Assembly (NCBI RefSeq): GCF_016638705.1
Contig: NZ_CP067341.1
Location: 2,979,501 to 3,043,500 of the forward strand
DNA length: 64,000 nucleotides
Source of the DNA: Lysinibacillus agricola
Lineage (GTDB): Bacteria; Bacillota; Bacilli; Bacillales_A; Planococcaceae
Reading direction: 5' to 3'
Shown here: in pieces, positions 43,138 through 52,676 of the stretch
How positions within the stretch are numbered: the first letter of the stretch is position 1
Layout of the letters: every line of letters starts with the position of its first letter
Program-made: the position numbers and the translations under genes
Notes under the pieces: generated by a model
Told to the model about the DNA's origin: nothing
Database searches by the model: none
The model's input: only the letters and a program-made list of their open reading frames with translations

Positions 43138-43611
43138 CTACTTTGTATTACTACCCTTTCTCTTTTCCCACTGAACTAAAATTTGCTCTGTCTGTTGGAT
43201 CACAAATTCAAAAAACTCGATACTTTCATCGATTGTTAATACAGCTTGCTCCTCAAGAACTAAATTTTTTGCTCTACGCAAATATTGTGCTATCATCGCA
43301 CCTTGGGCAATGCTCGTATGCAAAGTTGATGTCCATGCGTCTGAATGCAACTTATAAAAATCTCGCTTGCTACCAGGAATCCCTACTTTACGAAATAAAG
43401 AAATCTGAACACCTTGTCGAACGGACAATGATGCCATACCTTTGCTTATTTGCAGGTCATTCACCATGTCGTCAAGTGATTTGGGAGCACCTGATATCAA
43501 CAAATATCCCCATATCTTACCTAGTGACCTTGCACCACCTGTTGACTCAATATAAGTTCCAAAATCCTCTATTAATACCTTTTGCTCGTCGTTTAATAGT
43601 ATGTTTTTCAT
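43138..43611 (-). CDS. GbsR/MarR-type transcriptional regulator
   Basis: 157 residues. The N-terminal segment FGTYIESTGGARSLGKIWGY and the helix-turn-helix SLDDMVNDLQISKGMASLSV match the GbsR branch of the MarR superfamily, whose founding member regulates glycine-betaine synthesis from choline. AGAGGTG precedes the ATG. It is first in an operon with the alpha/beta hydrolase and DUF1697 gene, and is likely autoregulatory. Confidence 0.88.
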   Translation of the reverse strand: MKNILLNDEQKVLIEDFGTYIESTGGARSLGKIWGYLLISGAPKSLDDMVNDLQISKGMASLSVRQGVQISLFRKVGIPGSKRDFYKLHSDAWTSTLHTSIAQGAMIAQYLRRAKNLVLEEQAVLTIDESIEFFEFVIQQTEQILVQWEKRKGSNTK

Positions 43612-43828
43612 AGTACACCTCTTTTAGTTTAGTGCGTTTAATACATATTAAACACATTGAATATAATTTGCAAATTATATGTAGACATTACAAATAATCC
43701 AATCAACATATAACTGAATGTTCAATAAAGTGATAGTAACTGTCATTTGACATTAACTCTCAATCAGCATATACTGTCATTAATTACCTTGTGTTACTCT
43801 ACAAAACTTTGAAAGGTGGTAAATATTT

Positions 43829-45352
43829 TTGAACACTCAAGGAAATCACAGATGGTTGGTCCAGATTGCTCTTGCAATCGGTCTGCTTGCGGTCGGTTTA
43901 GATCTAACAATTCTCAATTTAGCACTCCCTACTCTTGCAATCGATTTACATGCTACCAATAGAGATCTTCAATGGTTTGCGGATGCCTATACGCTTGTCT
44001 TCGCTGCAGCTCTCCTTCCTGCCGGACTGCTTGGCGACCGATTTGGACGCAAAAAAGTACTTATTTTCGGATTGATTTTGTTTGGCGTTGCTTCTTTAGC
44101 ATGTGCCTATGCCAGTACAGCAGTGGAATTAATTGTTGGTCGTGTATTTCTTGGTCTTGGTGCAGCATTTCTTGTTCCGCTATCCATGTCTATTATTCCA
44201 GTATTATTTACAGAAGATGAACGGCCTAAGGCGATTGGCATTTGGGTGATGTCTAATGCAATTGGCATTCCACTGGGCCCAATCGTAGGTGGATGGCTCC
44301 TTAACAACTATTCGTGGGGTTCAGTGTTTTTTATCAATGTTCCGCTTATTCTTATAGCTTTATTCGCTGTCTTTGTATTACTCCCTGAATCACAAAGTGT
44401 TGTAAAGCCAAGAGTAGATTTCATTGGTGTTTTATCATCAAGCCTTGGTTTAGTCGGTATAACCTACGGGGTAATCGAAGTTGGAGAGAAAGGTTGGGAT
44501 GACATTACAGCAGTTGCTACAATCGTTATTGGGGTACTGCTTCTTGTAGTTTTTGTATTTTGGGAACAACGCACTAAACATCCGCTTGTTGATCCTTTCT
44601 TATTTCGATCTTCAAGCTTCACCTGGGGTTCAATTATGGCTACAATAGTTTCTTTTCTCATGTTCGGCTTATTGTTCGTGATGCCGCAATATTTTCAGGC
44701 AGTTAAAGGAGCAGATGCATTAGGTGCGGGTCTGCGTTTATTACCTCTTGTAGGCGGCCTTCTAGTTGGATCACAAATATCTGATAAACTCCAGCGACGA
44801 ATCGGCGGAAAAATAACCATTGCGCTTGGTTTCTTGCTACTAGCTCTTGCTTTTATGTTCGGAGCTAATACAAATATCGGCAATGGCTATGGATATACTT
44901 CTTTATGGATAACTATTGTTGGGCTTGGTATCGGATTTGTGCTTCCAGCATCGATGGACGTGGCCATGTCGGCACTTACAGCAGAACGGAGTGGTGTAGG
45001 TTCAGCGCTAATTATGGCAATGCGTAATATTGGAGGGACGATGGGTGTAGCGATCTTAGGTACTATACTTAGCAGTAAATATCGTGATAAACTGGATTTG
45101 AATGAATTTCCAAGTAGTGTTGCAAAGTCTGTGCAAAGAAGCATAACGGCAGGTACTCAAGCTGCAAGTCAATTGAACTCCACACAACTGCTTAAATCTG
45201 TTCATTCCGCTTTCATTTACGGAATGGACGTCATACTGTATGTGTGCGGGGGCGTTGCCACTCTTGGAATCGTATTAACATTGGCTTTTTTAAAACTTAG
45301 AGTAAGTGAAAACAAAAAATTGGAGTTTAAGCAAAATACCAGTGGGAAGTGA
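43829..45352 (+). CDS. MFS drug-type exporter, DHA2 (14-helix) family
   Basis: 507 residues with fourteen predicted helices. TTG start at 43829 after AAAGGTGG. LDLTILNLALPTLAIDLHAT in helix 1, GDRFGRKKVLIFGLILFGV (motif A) and the GPIVGGWLLNNYSWGSVFFI motif C are intact. DHA2 proteins use proton gradient to expel lipophilic or quaternary-amine compounds. The TetR regulator overlaps its stop codon, which suggests substrate-induced expression of the pair. Confidence 0.93.
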   Translation: MNTQGNHRWLVQIALAIGLLAVGLDLTILNLALPTLAIDLHATNRDLQWFADAYTLVFAAALLPAGLLGDRFGRKKVLIFGLILFGVASLACAYASTAVELIVGRVFLGLGAAFLVPLSMSIIPVLFTEDERPKAIGIWVMSNAIGIPLGPIVGGWLLNNYSWGSVFFINVPLILIALFAVFVLLPESQSVVKPRVDFIGVLSSSLGLVGITYGVIEVGEKGWDDITAVATIVIGVLLLVVFVFWEQRTKHPLVDPFLFRSSSFTWGSIMATIVSFLMFGLLFVMPQYFQAVKGADALGAGLRLLPLVGGLLVGSQISDKLQRRIGGKITIALGFLLLALAFMFGANTNIGNGYGYTSLWITIVGLGIGFVLPASMDVAMSALTAERSGVGSALIMAMRNIGGTMGVAILGTILSSKYRDKLDLNEFPSSVAKSVQRSITAGTQAASQLNSTQLLKSVHSAFIYGMDVILYVCGGVATLGIVLTLAFLKLRVSENKKLEFKQNTSGK

Positions 45353-45957
45353 AGAAAATGAAAGCAAATAACGAACGGGTTATTGGATTACGAGAACGAA
45401 AAAAAGCAAAAACTATGGCAGCGATTCAAATGCATGCGCTTAGACTTTTTCGCGAAATTGGCTATCATTCAACGACAGTAGAGCAAATTGCCGAGGCTGC
45501 AGAGATCTCTCCCAGCACTTTTTTCCGCTATTTCCCAGCAAAAGAGGATGTACTGCTCACTGACAACTATGACCCTTTACTAATTGCCTCATTTGAAGAG
45601 CAGCCAGCAAATATAACTACTCTACAGGCTTTTCGCAATGCAGTAATCTCAGCAATGAGCAATATATCTGTCGATGAGCTAGCTACTGTTCGTGAACGAA
45701 ACATGCTCATCGTAACTGTCCCAGAGCTGCGAGGGGCAGCCTTGAATAACCTGACACAAACGATGCAGATGATTGCAGAAATGGTAGCGGAACGTATCGG
45801 TAGAAAGTCTGATGATTTAGAAGTACGTACTTTTGTTGGGGCCGTAACTGGTGTGAACATTTCAATGATGTTTTACTATGCGGAAAATCCTGAAATTGAT
45901 TTTGCTCGATTGCTAGATGAAGCCTTGTCCAAATTAGAGGGTGGCTTTTCATTGTGA
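45349..45957 (+). CDS. TetR-family regulator
   Basis: 202 residues if the GTG at 45349 (overlapping the exporter stop as GTGA) is used, 199 from the ATG at 45358. The N-terminal helix-turn-helix ALRLFREIGYHSTTVEQIAE-AAEISPSTFFRYF is canonical; the C-terminal domain belongs to the AcrR/TetR_C group with LIVTVPELRGAALNN. Translationally coupled to the MFS exporter and presumably its repressor. Ends at a very strong terminator. Confidence 0.92.
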   Translation: MKKMKANNERVIGLRERKKAKTMAAIQMHALRLFREIGYHSTTVEQIAEAAEISPSTFFRYFPAKEDVLLTDNYDPLLIASFEEQPANITTLQAFRNAVISAMSNISVDELATVRERNMLIVTVPELRGAALNNLTQTMQMIAEMVAERIGRKSDDLEVRTFVGAVTGVNISMMFYYAENPEIDFARLLDEALSKLEGGFSL

Positions 45958-45991
45958 CCTGTTCGTAAATCCAGTTCTGGTTCAAGTTGAT

Positions 45992-46035
45992 AAAACAGGT
46001 GATGAAAATGAGAATATTTTCATCACCTGTTTTTA
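45992..46035 (+). terminator. Terminator of the MFS/TetR operon
   Basis: AAACAGGTGATGAAAAT and ATTTTCATCACCTGTTT, a perfect 17-bp stem with a five-base loop and TTTTAA tail. Confidence 0.93.
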
Positions 46036-46159
46036 ATGTAGTGAACCAAAAAAATACTATTTCGCCATTTGATATGGTTCAGTTTATTCAGTAGCCACCT
46101 TATAAAGAATGCCACCAAAAGTAAAAGACACTCATCATATTAAGCCCTTTAACATTTTT

Positions 46160-46735
46160 TTATCTATACGTATCATGTGTAGGTTGGTACAAGTCTTCTT
46201 CAGAATTTCTAACAATAGAAAAATGTTCGACATTATAATGACCATGAAGTGTATGATTATGATGCTTGATAATTTGTTCTGCACTTAAAACATCACTGTC
46301 CGCTGTTGAATGACCATCACCAACTAACGTGACATCCAAACCATTAATAGTTGCTGTTCTTACTGCACTATCGATACAGTGTTGCGTTGAACATCCCATC
46401 ACAACAACATGTTTAATCTCTTGAGATTGTAAATGATTTAGCAGTTCAGTCCCATGGAAACAATTCGATGCTTTTTTATCGAAAATCTTAGCTTCATTAG
46501 GTACATTAATGCCATTATGAATATAGAACCCTTCCCCTTTACCTTCAGCAACATCGAGATCCCTTACAAACACCACTGGAATATTGGATTTCCTTGCTTT
46601 GCCAATGACTAAATTAATATTTTTAATAAGCTTTTCCTTATTAAAAACAGCACTTTCTTTCTCGCTGCCATCCATTAAGTCTTGCTGAGCATCAATAATA
46701 AGTAATGCTTGATTCAAATAATTTTTCCCCTTCAA
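46160..46735 (-). CDS. Cysteine hydrolase, isochorismatase family
   Basis: 191 residues. ALLIIDAQQDLMD holds the catalytic aspartate, VVFVRDLD the strand before the lysine region, and VVMGCSTQHCIDSAVRTA the nucleophilic cysteine. A TTG at 46717, better spaced from AAGGGG, would remove six residues. The family includes nicotinamidases and isochorismatases; the C-S-T-Q-H-C loop is typical of the uncharacterised nicotinamidase-related branch. Confidence 0.88.
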   Translation of the reverse strand: MKGKNYLNQALLIIDAQQDLMDGSEKESAVFNKEKLIKNINLVIGKARKSNIPVVFVRDLDVAEGKGEGFYIHNGINVPNEAKIFDKKASNCFHGTELLNHLQSQEIKHVVVMGCSTQHCIDSAVRTATINGLDVTLVGDGHSTADSDVLSAEQIIKHHNHTLHGHYNVEHFSIVRNSEEDLYQPTHDTYR

Positions 46736-46905
46736 TTTGAAGAAACGCTATATAATATTTTAGTTAGACGGTTTCCCCTTTTTGTTTATCACGCTAACAT
46801 AGTTTTTAATCATAATATCTACCCCCTAAATGAAATTGTCATTTAAGACTAATTAATTCTATCATATTTTCCCATAAACGGTAGCAGATGAAATGAAACA
46901 ATTCA

Positions 46906-47712
46906 CTAATTTTTAATACTATTACAATCTTTAAGTATATAATCCATACATTGAATAGTGGCATCAATGCGTTGTTTTTTTGAATTACAATAGCGTATAT
47001 TGGAACCTTCTCGAATACTGATGGCTTCGGTAATAATATTGTGAAATTCTTCGGGTAAATGATGTAATGCATATTTACAAGCATCTACTTTTGAAACAAT
47101 ATCGTGTTCTTGCAGTGTGTAAAATTGCCGTAAAATCCCTGTTATTGACCACTCTACTTCTAAATCAACTAATTTATTTGGTATCAAAAATGCTTTATAT
47201 TTTTTAATTTTTTTCAATCTACTTGACCAATAACTGTTCATATTTTCTAAAACATAATCATCAAGCACTCTTTCATCTACACTGAAGTTATATGTAGCTA
47301 CATCTGCCCCTAAAATGGTAATCCCTTTGTTTTTTAAAATCCACCAAGTAATTGGGTTAATATTATCATTACCCCAATTTGCTTTGCCTTCGTTGACGTT
47401 TAAGCAACCATTTACCTCACACTGTTTCTTTCCAATATCCTCAACAAGTAAATAACATCCATCCATCCCTGTATCCTTGTATTTTCGATTTAATTCTTTG
47501 TGAAGAGCGGATATTACTCCCACATCTTCATCAGTTAATGGTCTATTGACAACTGCAATAAAATCGATATCACTAGATCCGTTTATGTAAGCGTTAAGAG
47601 CAATTGAGCCATGTAAATAGAACCCTTCAAGCGTATTCGGTATTTTATTTTGAAATAGGGTTATATATTCATTTAGAATTTTTCGAACTTGAATAGGAAC
47701 TCTAGAATCCAT
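46906..47712 (-). CDS. Nucleotidyltransferase with DUF4111 domain (aminoglycoside adenylyltransferase-like)
   Basis: 268 residues from ATG 47712 after AAGGAGAG. GFYLHGSIALNAYINGSSDIDFIAVV supplies the G-S-x-A...D-x-D metal-binding motif of pol-beta nucleotidyltransferases near residues 35-55; the C-terminal half matches DUF4111, as in AadA-type adenylyltransferases. Chromosomal members in Bacilli usually show no proven drug resistance, so the substrate is open. Confidence 0.85.
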   Translation of the reverse strand: MDSRVPIQVRKILNEYITLFQNKIPNTLEGFYLHGSIALNAYINGSSDIDFIAVVNRPLTDEDVGVISALHKELNRKYKDTGMDGCYLLVEDIGKKQCEVNGCLNVNEGKANWGNDNINPITWWILKNKGITILGADVATYNFSVDERVLDDYVLENMNSYWSSRLKKIKKYKAFLIPNKLVDLEVEWSITGILRQFYTLQEHDIVSKVDACKYALHHLPEEFHNIITEAISIREGSNIRYCNSKKQRIDATIQCMDYILKDCNSIKN

Positions 47713-47823
47713 AAAAACTCTCCTTTTAACCAAATAATACTTATATTACCAAAGAACCGACTATTTTTTCCATTATTGATAATAATGATTTCATTGCAAT
47801 TTAGATCTTCATCATAATGTAGG

Positions 47824-47884
47824 GTTGATTTCCGTTTCGCCTGGGCACTTTCCTGGGGGGCGTTCAGGCGGAACGAAGATCAAC
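47824..47884. repeat. Dispersed repeat, short hairpin copy
   Basis: GTTGATTTCCGTTTCGCCTG and CAGGCGGAACGAAGATCAAC are inverted repeats matching at 17 of 20 positions, enclosing GGCACTTTCCTGGGGGGCG. A compact version of the 6282 element. Confidence 0.85.
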
Positions 47885-48043
47885 TTATTACATGGTATAC
47901 GTTTCTTCTAATAATGTTCTGTCTGATTCAGTTTATTTTTATAAAACTTAGTTAAACTAATCAATTCGGATTCTGCGCTGTTATTGTAGTATCTTTTAAA
48001 AATTCATTGGGTATTCTAGGGGTTAGATAAGGAGTGGGAGAAT

Positions 48044-48730
48044 TTGTACACAAGTTATTTACAAGTAGTTGTTCAAACGATTATTAGTTTTTTTGTTCTT
48101 CTGACACTTACGAGGTTTTTAGGTAAAAAACAACTTAGTCACTTAACCTTCTTTAACTACGTAACTGGTATTACAATTGGCTCAATGGCAGCCAATATGG
48201 TAGTTTTAAAAACAATTGTATACACAAAATTTTTAGTAAGCTTAATTGTTTGGTGTGTGCTTACTACTTTAATTAGTTACATCGCACTAAAATCCGGAAA
48301 AGCAAGAACATTACTTGATGGACAACCGACAATCGTTATTAAAAAAGGAAAAATAGATAGAAAAGCTTTAGCAAACACTAAAATTAATATTGATGATCTA
48401 ACAATGATGATTAGACAATATCAAGTTTTTTCAATTACAGAAATTGACTATGCTATTTTAGAACCGAATGGCATGCTTAGTATTCTGAAAAAGCCTGAAT
48501 TTCAAAGCACCCAAAAGATTGATTTAAACATCTATCCTTCATCTCCGGCTTTTATCCCTATTGAAATCATCACTGATGGGAAGCTAATGAAACGAAATTT
48601 ATTAGAAGTTGGAAAAAGTAAAGAATGGTTAGATAACGAATTAAAAAAGGCAAATATACAATCAATCGAAGAAGTTTTCTATGCAGAAATTCAACCGAAC
48701 GGTAAAATATTTATCCAAAAATTTGATTAA
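48044..48730 (+). CDS. DUF421 membrane protein (YetF/YdfR type)
   Basis: 228 residues, TTG start at 48044 behind AAGGAG. Three N-terminal helices (to about residue 80) precede a cytoplasmic domain with LLDGQPTIVIKKGKID and ELKKANIQSIEEVFYAEIQP. Members in B. subtilis include spore-expressed YetF-type proteins, recently linked to membrane-protein roles in germination; here only family membership is shown. Confidence 0.9.
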   Translation: MYTSYLQVVVQTIISFFVLLTLTRFLGKKQLSHLTFFNYVTGITIGSMAANMVVLKTIVYTKFLVSLIVWCVLTTLISYIALKSGKARTLLDGQPTIVIKKGKIDRKALANTKINIDDLTMMIRQYQVFSITEIDYAILEPNGMLSILKKPEFQSTQKIDLNIYPSSPAFIPIEIITDGKLMKRNLLEVGKSKEWLDNELKKANIQSIEEVFYAEIQPNGKIFIQKFD

Positions 48731-48877
48731 GGAGATTTCAATATCTAGTTGCTTTTTGGTACTTATAACTTGACAAAAAAAGTTATTTATGAAATAAATT
48801 ACTTTTACAGAATTTATTTGTACATTAGGATTCTCCTGGCCAGGGGAATCCTATTTTTTTTGAAGGAGTGTATTTGC

Positions 48878-49815
48878 ATGAACAAAGGTGAATCTAGTTT
48901 AACTTCATTAATCTCAGCTTTTAGTAGAGCATATCATAGTCAATTCGATACCCCTAAAATTTTTGATGACTATCTAGCAAAAGCGATAATCACACAAAAT
49001 GAGTTCCATGACATTCAAACAAATATGGTTCAAGGTATCCAGTTTTTTAACAAAGAAATCGCAGTAAAACTAAATGGACAAACTGAAGAGCTATTAAAAT
49101 GGATTGTGCAAACTCAACTCTCCCCTACCACCTTGGCACGTGCAGCATATTATGAAAAAGTTTTACTGAATGAAGTTTTGCTAGGTTTACAGCAATACGT
49201 CGTACTCGGAGCAGGGTTAGATACATTTAGCTTAAGACACCCGGAACTTGAAAACATTTTGGAAATCTTTGAAATTGATCACCCTGCAACACAGGAATTT
49301 AAAAAGAGAAGATTAGCTGAAGTTAATTTAAAGCTTCCAAGTAATGTACATTTCGTTTCGATGGCTTTCACAAAAAAGTTTTCATATCAAAATCTAATGG
49401 ATAGCGGCTTGACATTAAAAAAACTTACTTTAGTTTACTAGGTGTTTCCTATTATTTAACGAAAGTTGAAACTTCAAGTTTAATTGATCATTTGTTTGCC
49501 AATGCACCAACAGGAAGTTCGATAGTGTTGGACTATGCAGATGAAAAACTATTTAAAGAACAAGGAATTTCAAACCGAGTAGATAACATGGTGAAAATGG
49601 CTGCAGCAAGTGGTGAACCGATGAAATCGTGTTTTACTTATAAAGAAATGGAAAAAATGTTAGAAAACTCAGGCCTGCTTATTTATGAACATCTGTCACC
49701 AGATAAAATTAATGAACTTTATTTTAACAATCGAAAAGATTATCTAACAGCTTTTGAAACGATTCATTACGTTCATGCTGTAAAAAAATTATTTAAGTTT
49801 GGAGGAATTACATGA
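48878..49815 (+). pseudogene. Leucine-carboxyl-methyltransferase-type SAM methyltransferase, frameshifted
   Basis: ATG 48878 after GAAGGAG opens MNKGESSLTSLISAFSRAYH; VVLGAGLDTFSLRHPE is the SAM motif and EIDHPATQEFKKRR the motif after it. The frame closes at 49441. With one more A in the A7 run at 49417-49423 it continues KKTYFSLLGVSYYLTKVE and then the open frame to 49815 (SSIVLDYADEKLFKEQG). The rest of the protein is intact, so the loss is one base: recent mutation, slippage or read error. The stop overlaps the start of the cupin gene. Confidence 0.85.
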
Positions 49816-50165
49816 AACTTTATCAATTGTCTAAAGAGAATGGTAAAAATATAACACAGTTTGAGTCAAACTTTATTATGTCTCGCATTATTAACACGGA
49901 AGCATCAGCTAGTATCGGGTGCATGTATTTAGAAGAAAACGGTGTTATTGGCTATCATCAAGCGGTGGTTCCCCAGCTACTCTTAATTTTAGAAGGCAAA
50001 GGATATGTAAGAAATGAACAGGAGCAATATTATCAAGTCCAACCTGGAGACGCAGTTTTTTGGGAAAAGGATGAATGGCATGAAACTAAAACGGATAAAG
50101 GATTAACTGGTATCGTGATAGAATCTGAACAATTAAATCCCGCAGCTTTTATGCCTTTAAAATAA
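49812..50165 (+). CDS. Cupin-domain protein
   Basis: 117 residues; ATG 49812 overlaps the methyltransferase stop (ATGA), with GGAGGAAT five bases upstream. Cupin motifs: GVIGYHQAVVPQLLLILEGKG, then VQPGDAVFWEKDEWHETKTD with the second histidine. A single small beta-barrel, probably metal-binding; the tight coupling to the methyltransferase suggests a shared small-molecule pathway. Confidence 0.88.
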   Translation: MKLYQLSKENGKNITQFESNFIMSRIINTEASASIGCMYLEENGVIGYHQAVVPQLLLILEGKGYVRNEQEQYYQVQPGDAVFWEKDEWHETKTDKGLTGIVIESEQLNPAAFMPLK

Positions 50166-50175
50166 CCTACTAATA

Positions 50176-50303
50176 TTATCAATTATGCCTCGGCATAATT
50201 GCGTCCGGAATCGGTTTTGTGCTTGCACAAAGAACTCCTTTCCGATTCCGTGACATCCGCCGGAGGCTTTAACTTCTTTCAGCGACCCGCTGAAAGAAGT
50301 TAA
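50176..50303. repeat. Hairpin-rich dispersed repeat, short copy
   Basis: Collinear with the first 95 bases of the 31672 repeat (ATTATGCCTCGGCATAATTG, GGAATCGG, GTGCTTGCACAAAG, GACATCCGCCGGAGGC), then jumps to the shared terminal AACTTCTTTCAGC/GCTGAAAGAAGTT hairpin; the middle of the long copy is missing. Confidence 0.85.
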
Positions 50304-50395
50304 ACTATTTCTCAGGCAATTAACTATGCAAGAATAACATCGTATCATATCTTAGTAATGTAAGATTGGTTTAGTCTTACACCTCCGAAGCTTTG

Positions 50396-50435
50396 TTACT
50401 AAGGGTCACTTATAAGATTAAGTGGCCCTCTCTAA
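50396..50435. terminator. Terminator-like hairpin
   Basis: AGGGTCACTTA and TAAGTGGCCCT pair with one wobble around TAAGAT, then CTCTCT. T-tail is weak. Confidence 0.5.
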
Positions 50436-50460
50436 ATTTTCTGTTCAAGAAATAGTGTTT

Positions 50461-50613
50461 CTATATAGTTAATTGACAATTTCTAGAGTATTTCCATTCG
50501 ATCATATCAGATAAAATTTCGTCTCTCCTTCTATATAATTCACCGACTTCAAAATAATTTTCTGGGAAATTTAGTGAAATCGGAATAAATATTACTTCTA
50601 TTTCAAAATTGGT
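50461..50613 (-). pseudogene. In-frame coding-looking extension after the VOC gene
   Basis: Directly after the TAA of the VOC protein the same frame reads TNFEIEVIFIPISLN, then NYFEVGELYRRRDEILSDMI before a TAG at 50461. It has no start. Either a remnant of an unrelated gene or 3' sequence lost by a stop mutation; VOC proteins of this length are normally complete without it. Confidence 0.35.
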
Positions 50614-51033
50614 TTACTCTTCACCCTTATATTTCTCTTTAAATGTAGGACTCAGCTCACTCCACACATCAAATTTATTTCCGTCTAAATCGTAAAAAAC
50701 AAAATTTCTACCCGCATGCCCCCTATTTTCAACTTCTCCAACATTAATTCCTTTATCTCTAAAAATTTTATGAATAGTCTCTAATGCACTTAATCCATCA
50801 ACCTCAAAGGTAATCGAAAAATGTTCTTTACCATAGCAATCAATGAAATTTGAGCTTTGATTGTTCATTGATCTAACAAGAAAAAAACTTTGATTGGCAA
50901 AATTAAGAATAGCCTTATCACTATCTTGATAATTACATTTTGCACCCAATTTACTTACATACCACTCACATGATTGCTCTACATTGCTGACTGGAATATA
51001 CGTAGTTCCTATTCTAATTAACGTTTCACTCAT
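50614..51033 (-). CDS. VOC-superfamily (glyoxalase/dioxygenase fold) protein
   Basis: 139 residues. TYIPVSNVEQSCEWYVSKLG opens the first beta-alpha-beta module; HFSITFEVDG and NFVFYDLDGNKFDVWSE carry the second module, with a final glutamate-like metal position. VOC proteins bind a divalent metal and act as lyases, dioxygenases or resistance proteins. Poor ribosome spacing to GGGGAGGG but clear family. Single gene. Confidence 0.88.
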   Translation of the reverse strand: MSETLIRIGTTYIPVSNVEQSCEWYVSKLGAKCNYQDSDKAILNFANQSFFLVRSMNNQSSNFIDCYGKEHFSITFEVDGLSALETIHKIFRDKGINVGEVENRGHAGRNFVFYDLDGNKFDVWSELSPTFKEKYKGEE

Positions 51034-51195
51034 CCAATCACCCTCCCCAATGATTTATTCCATTTTCAGCTTTTATATCCCTTCCAGCCAGTTCCATAAT
51101 TTCAAGCAAAGATATAATAACTACACTTTGACGCTCCCCACTGTCTAAATGACAAGACTCAAATTGGTGTTCTGGTCATTTCATTTTTTTCGCAA

Positions 51196-51921
51196 TTATT
51201 GGTCACTATACTTGAATATTTTTAACGAAATGATAAGTGTCAAAGCTAGGCATCCCAATAAAAGGAGTAATGATTCTCCCCATATACTAAGATTATTTAG
51301 AAACGCGGCTTTAATTCCATTCAAAAACCATTCAAATGGATTAACTAGACTAATATATTGAATCAGGTTTGGTGCCTTTTCCATTGTAAAAAATGCATTA
51401 CTACAAAGTAACATTGGTATCATCAGTACATTTGCCGTCATACTTAAATGACCTTCATTTTTCACAAGACTTGAAATAAAAAAGCTTAAAAATACAAAAC
51501 TTAACGAAGCTATTAGAATAATTGGTGTCATATATAAGAGGACATTAAAAGAAAAATTTAGTTGATTGATAACGATAGAAAATAAAAGAACTATATAAGA
51601 TAGGATAATCGCTACTACAGCCCATGAACTAGAAATACTGACGATATATTTCCATAATGGCATTGGTGTAGCGTGAAGTAAATTATAAACGCCTCGTTTT
51701 CTTTGTGATAACGCAATAAAAGCAGTGGTCATAAATGCATAAAAAAATACACTTACGGCAATGATTCCTTCTACATAATTTCCTGAATAGCTCGGCAAAA
51801 ATAGCCTTAACGAAACAATAGCTGCAAATGGCATTAATATTGACCAAAATAGTAAATACATATCCTTTATACTGGATTTTAAATTTAATAAGAAAACAGT
51901 CCTCATTTTCTCACTCCTCAC
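51196..51921 (-). CDS. ABC-2 transporter permease
   Basis: 241 residues, six helices. IALSQRKRGVYNLLHATPMP and the FEWFLNGIKAAFLNN segment before the last helix are typical of the ABC-2 permeases of the NodJ/YhhJ type. Its start overlaps the ATPase stop by four bases, so it is co-translated with it. Substrate unknown; regulated by the PadR protein next door. Confidence 0.88.
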   Translation of the reverse strand: MRSEKMRTVFLLNLKSSIKDMYLLFWSILMPFAAIVSLRLFLPSYSGNYVEGIIAVSVFFYAFMTTAFIALSQRKRGVYNLLHATPMPLWKYIVSISSSWAVVAIILSYIVLLFSIVINQLNFSFNVLLYMTPIILIASLSFVFLSFFISSLVKNEGHLSMTANVLMIPMLLCSNAFFTMEKAPNLIQYISLVNPFEWFLNGIKAAFLNNLSIWGESLLLLLGCLALTLIISLKIFKYSDQ

Positions 51922-52613
51922 TTCGTTAATTCAAAAAATAATTCTTCTAAATTTTGAATTTGATATTGTGCCATTAAACTATCAGGTGAACCATTTGCAA
52001 TTATTTTCCCGTGATGCATGATCAAAATTCTGTCAGCCACATTCATTACCTCCAACATATCGTGGGAAGAAAATAGCACGGCCACTCCACTATCTTTTAA
52101 ACGTTTAATGATCTGTTGAATTTCCTTTTGCCCCCTTGGATCTAATCCTGCAGATGGTTCATCCAAAATTACTAGTTTAGGATTATGCAAAGTTGTCACG
52201 ATAATTGCTAAGCGTTTTTGCTGTCCTATTGACAATTTGAGAGCAGGCGTTTTTTTTACCTGTAATAAATCAAAGGCGGCAAGTTTTTCTTCAACTTTTT
52301 TATTTGTCAGCGGAAGTCCATAGAATGCCCCAAATAATTTCACATTATCCTCTACAGAATAACCTTCGAAAAAAGGTGTTGATTGTAGCTGCGTACCCAT
52401 TTCTTTTTTGTAATCAGTTGTCCAGTATTCAATTGTTCCACTGTCTTGAGGAATAATGCCAAGGAGCATACCGATAGTTGTTGTTTTCCCAGCGCCATTC
52501 GAGCCAATTAAGGCAACTACTTCACCTTCTTTAATGTCAACATTTATATGATCAACGACACACTTAGTCTTATAACTTTTCGTTAATTGACTAGCACTAA
52601 TTAGCTTTCTCAT
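51918..52613 (-). CDS. ABC transporter ATPase
   Basis: 231 residues. Walker A GSNGAGKTT near 38, signature LSIGQQKRLAI near 130, Walker B LVILDEPSAGLD near 150, and a switch histidine in FSSHDML. Forms an exporter with the permease at 51196. GGGGAGAAAAT precedes the ATG; the TTCAACGTTGAA palindrome lies about 30 bases upstream, between gene and PadR-type regulator. Confidence 0.93.
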   Translation of the reverse strand: MRKLISASQLTKSYKTKCVVDHINVDIKEGEVVALIGSNGAGKTTTIGMLLGIIPQDSGTIEYWTTDYKKEMGTQLQSTPFFEGYSVEDNVKLFGAFYGLPLTNKKVEEKLAAFDLLQVKKTPALKLSIGQQKRLAIIVTTLHNPKLVILDEPSAGLDPRGQKEIQQIIKRLKDSGVAVLFSSHDMLEVMNVADRILIMHHGKIIANGSPDSLMAQYQIQNLEELFFELTK

Positions 52614-52637
52614 ATTTTCTCCCCTTGATTAACATTG

Positions 52638-52657
52638 TATATTCAACGTTGAACATA
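52638..52657. promoter_or_regulatory. Palindromic operator at the ABC operon promoter
   Basis: TATATTCAACGTTGAACATA is a 20-bp dyad with one mismatch, centred on TTCAACGTTGAA. The same core occurs upstream of the padR gene at 53244. Positioned at the expected operator site just ahead of the ATPase gene. Confidence 0.75.
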
Positions 52658-52676
52658 TAGCTATTTTTTAACTCCC

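Noticed and set aside
43098..43613. 171-codon plus-strand frame opposite the GbsR-type regulator
   Set aside because: Shadow of a clear HTH gene; no ribosome site.
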